Below, one piece after another: positions 63,301 through 64,000 of a DNA stretch of 64,000 bases. The notes under the pieces were generated by a model. That model did no database searches and had not been told where the DNA came from. It saw nothing but the letters and a program-made list of their open reading frames with translations. This DNA comes from Sitta carolinensis (taxonomy: Eukaryota; Chordata; Aves; Passeriformes; Sittidae). A program made the position numbers and the translations under genes. Every line of letters begins with the position of its first letter. Position 1 is the first letter of the stretch. The DNA is taken from assembly GCA_032173965.1 (NCBI GenBank), contig JAVUNC010000004.1, forward strand, positions 2,184,501-2,248,500, given 5' to 3'.

Positions 63301-64000
63301 CTCCATTACATTCTTTGGCAGGTTTCTGAATTCTTTAATGCTTCCAGTACGCTGAGAGATGAATCTTGCATTAGCCACTACTGAAACTTCTATCATCATC
63401 ATTCCCACCTCATTAAGTTTTTAATATCATTAAAGCAGGTTGGCCTTACAGTCAAATTATCTGCCTGCTCTTTTGGATACAATCACACAAGGACTCCACC
63501 CTTACTTTTACTGGTTTCAGTGTCTCCCAGGTGAGCTGGGTACTTGCTGCTCCTGAACAACAAGCAAAATCGGGATGCCCCAAGATAAGATCACAGGGAT
63601 GCACATCCAAACATCCCAATTAATTCGTCCTGTAGTGAGGACTCACTTGTCAAAGTTCGGTGTTATTTTCTTTAACTATTCAGGTGTGGTTTTTTCAGGC
63701 ACTCAGAAATTAAAGATGAAATTAAAAGATGGCAGAAGCAGATCACTGTCAAACTTTAGAGATTTTGCACCTCAAACCAAAAGCAAGTCTCACCTACTAC
63801 TGCTAACTCGCTTCTACCTTCAGTCATTACTGAGCAAACACAATCAACTACTCATTTGCTTCATCAAATCAAGAAACTAATCAGCTAATTCCTCTTTGAA
63901 GAATTAAAACTCAAACTCTCAACACCAAGAACCATTTATTGTAGAGAATGAAAATCTCTTTCACAGCTTCAGAATAAGAGAGCTGCGACATACATAATAA
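60400..64000 (-). other. KIF13B: KIF13B intron 1 (part)
   Basis: The acceptor side of intron 1 runs to the right edge. It includes a minisatellite at 61.16-61.83 kb. No CpG island, promoter or first exon is visible up to 64000; the exon encoding the first ~18 residues must be farther right. Confidence 0.8.
61156..61820. repeat. Minisatellite with a 72-bp core and nested longer units
   Basis: Seven copies of a core with 'ggccatgacacactgttcac', 'acccagagt', 'actgctccagacacccagga' and 'catgaaacctggacacaaac'. The GGCC landmarks fall at 61209, 61281, 61353, 61447, 61574, 61666 and 61791, giving spacings of 72, 72, 94, 127, 92 and 125. The longer spacings come from one or two extra modules: 'gtcactgcacagtgattcc' and 'ccctggaaagtgctcccaag'. 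As 72 is a multiple of three, open frames run through both strands (up to 161 codons); these are by-products. Confidence 0.95.

Noticed and set aside
1..64000. CRISPR arrays, operons, phage or defence systems
   Set aside because: The window is vertebrate intron and exon sequence; no prokaryotic gene structure or regularly spaced repeat-spacer array is present.

Overview
This is vertebrate, almost certainly avian, nuclear DNA. The evidence is intron-split coding exons with canonical GT/AG splice sites, long AT-rich introns, and about 20 fragments of CR1-type LINE 3' ends (the dominant bird retrotransposon). The fragments carry the typical 'agtggaaggtgtccctgcccatgg' to 'tccaac...attctatga' layout, in both orientations. 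There is no sign of bacterial, plasmid or phage organisation. I cannot name the species.

One gene fills the window: KIF13B (kinesin family member 13B, also called GAKIN), a kinesin-3 motor, read entirely on the minus strand. I can place 15 consecutive coding exons between 60399 (5' side) and 475 (3' side). They encode roughly residues 19 to 604: nearly the whole motor domain (P-loop, switch I, switch II, neck linker), the neck coiled coil, the FHA domain, and the lysine-rich and acidic stretch after it. Exon phases join without conflict everywhere except one site. The exon with the initiator methionine lies beyond the right edge, and the rest of the stalk and the CAP-Gly tail lie beyond the left edge. 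Exon numbers below assume a single upstream coding exon.

Layout from left to right: 1-7.9 kb holds exons 16-12 (linker, FHA, coiled coil). 7.9-12.2 kb holds intron 11 and the very CpG-rich exon 11. That intron contains two degenerate copies of the 3' end of exon 11, each still with a GT donor and each fused to a truncated CR1. 12.2-24.6 kb holds exons 10-3 of the motor, including a probable 13-nt microexon at 24535-24547. 24.5-60.3 kb is one ~36 kb intron with many CR1 fragments, an inverted CR1 pair, a candidate solo LTR and simple repeats. Exon 2 is at 60306-60399. 60.4-64 kb is part of intron 1 and carries a minisatellite with a 72-bp core at 61.16-61.83 kb.

The main points for a second look are: the tandem partial duplication of exon 11; a one-base shortfall in exon 14 that puts an in-frame stop in the FHA domain; the microexon with three consecutive in-frame AG acceptors; the structured minisatellite; and an unexplained proline-rich open frame at 39.2 kb. 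I see no second functional gene, RNA gene or new multi-gene system.
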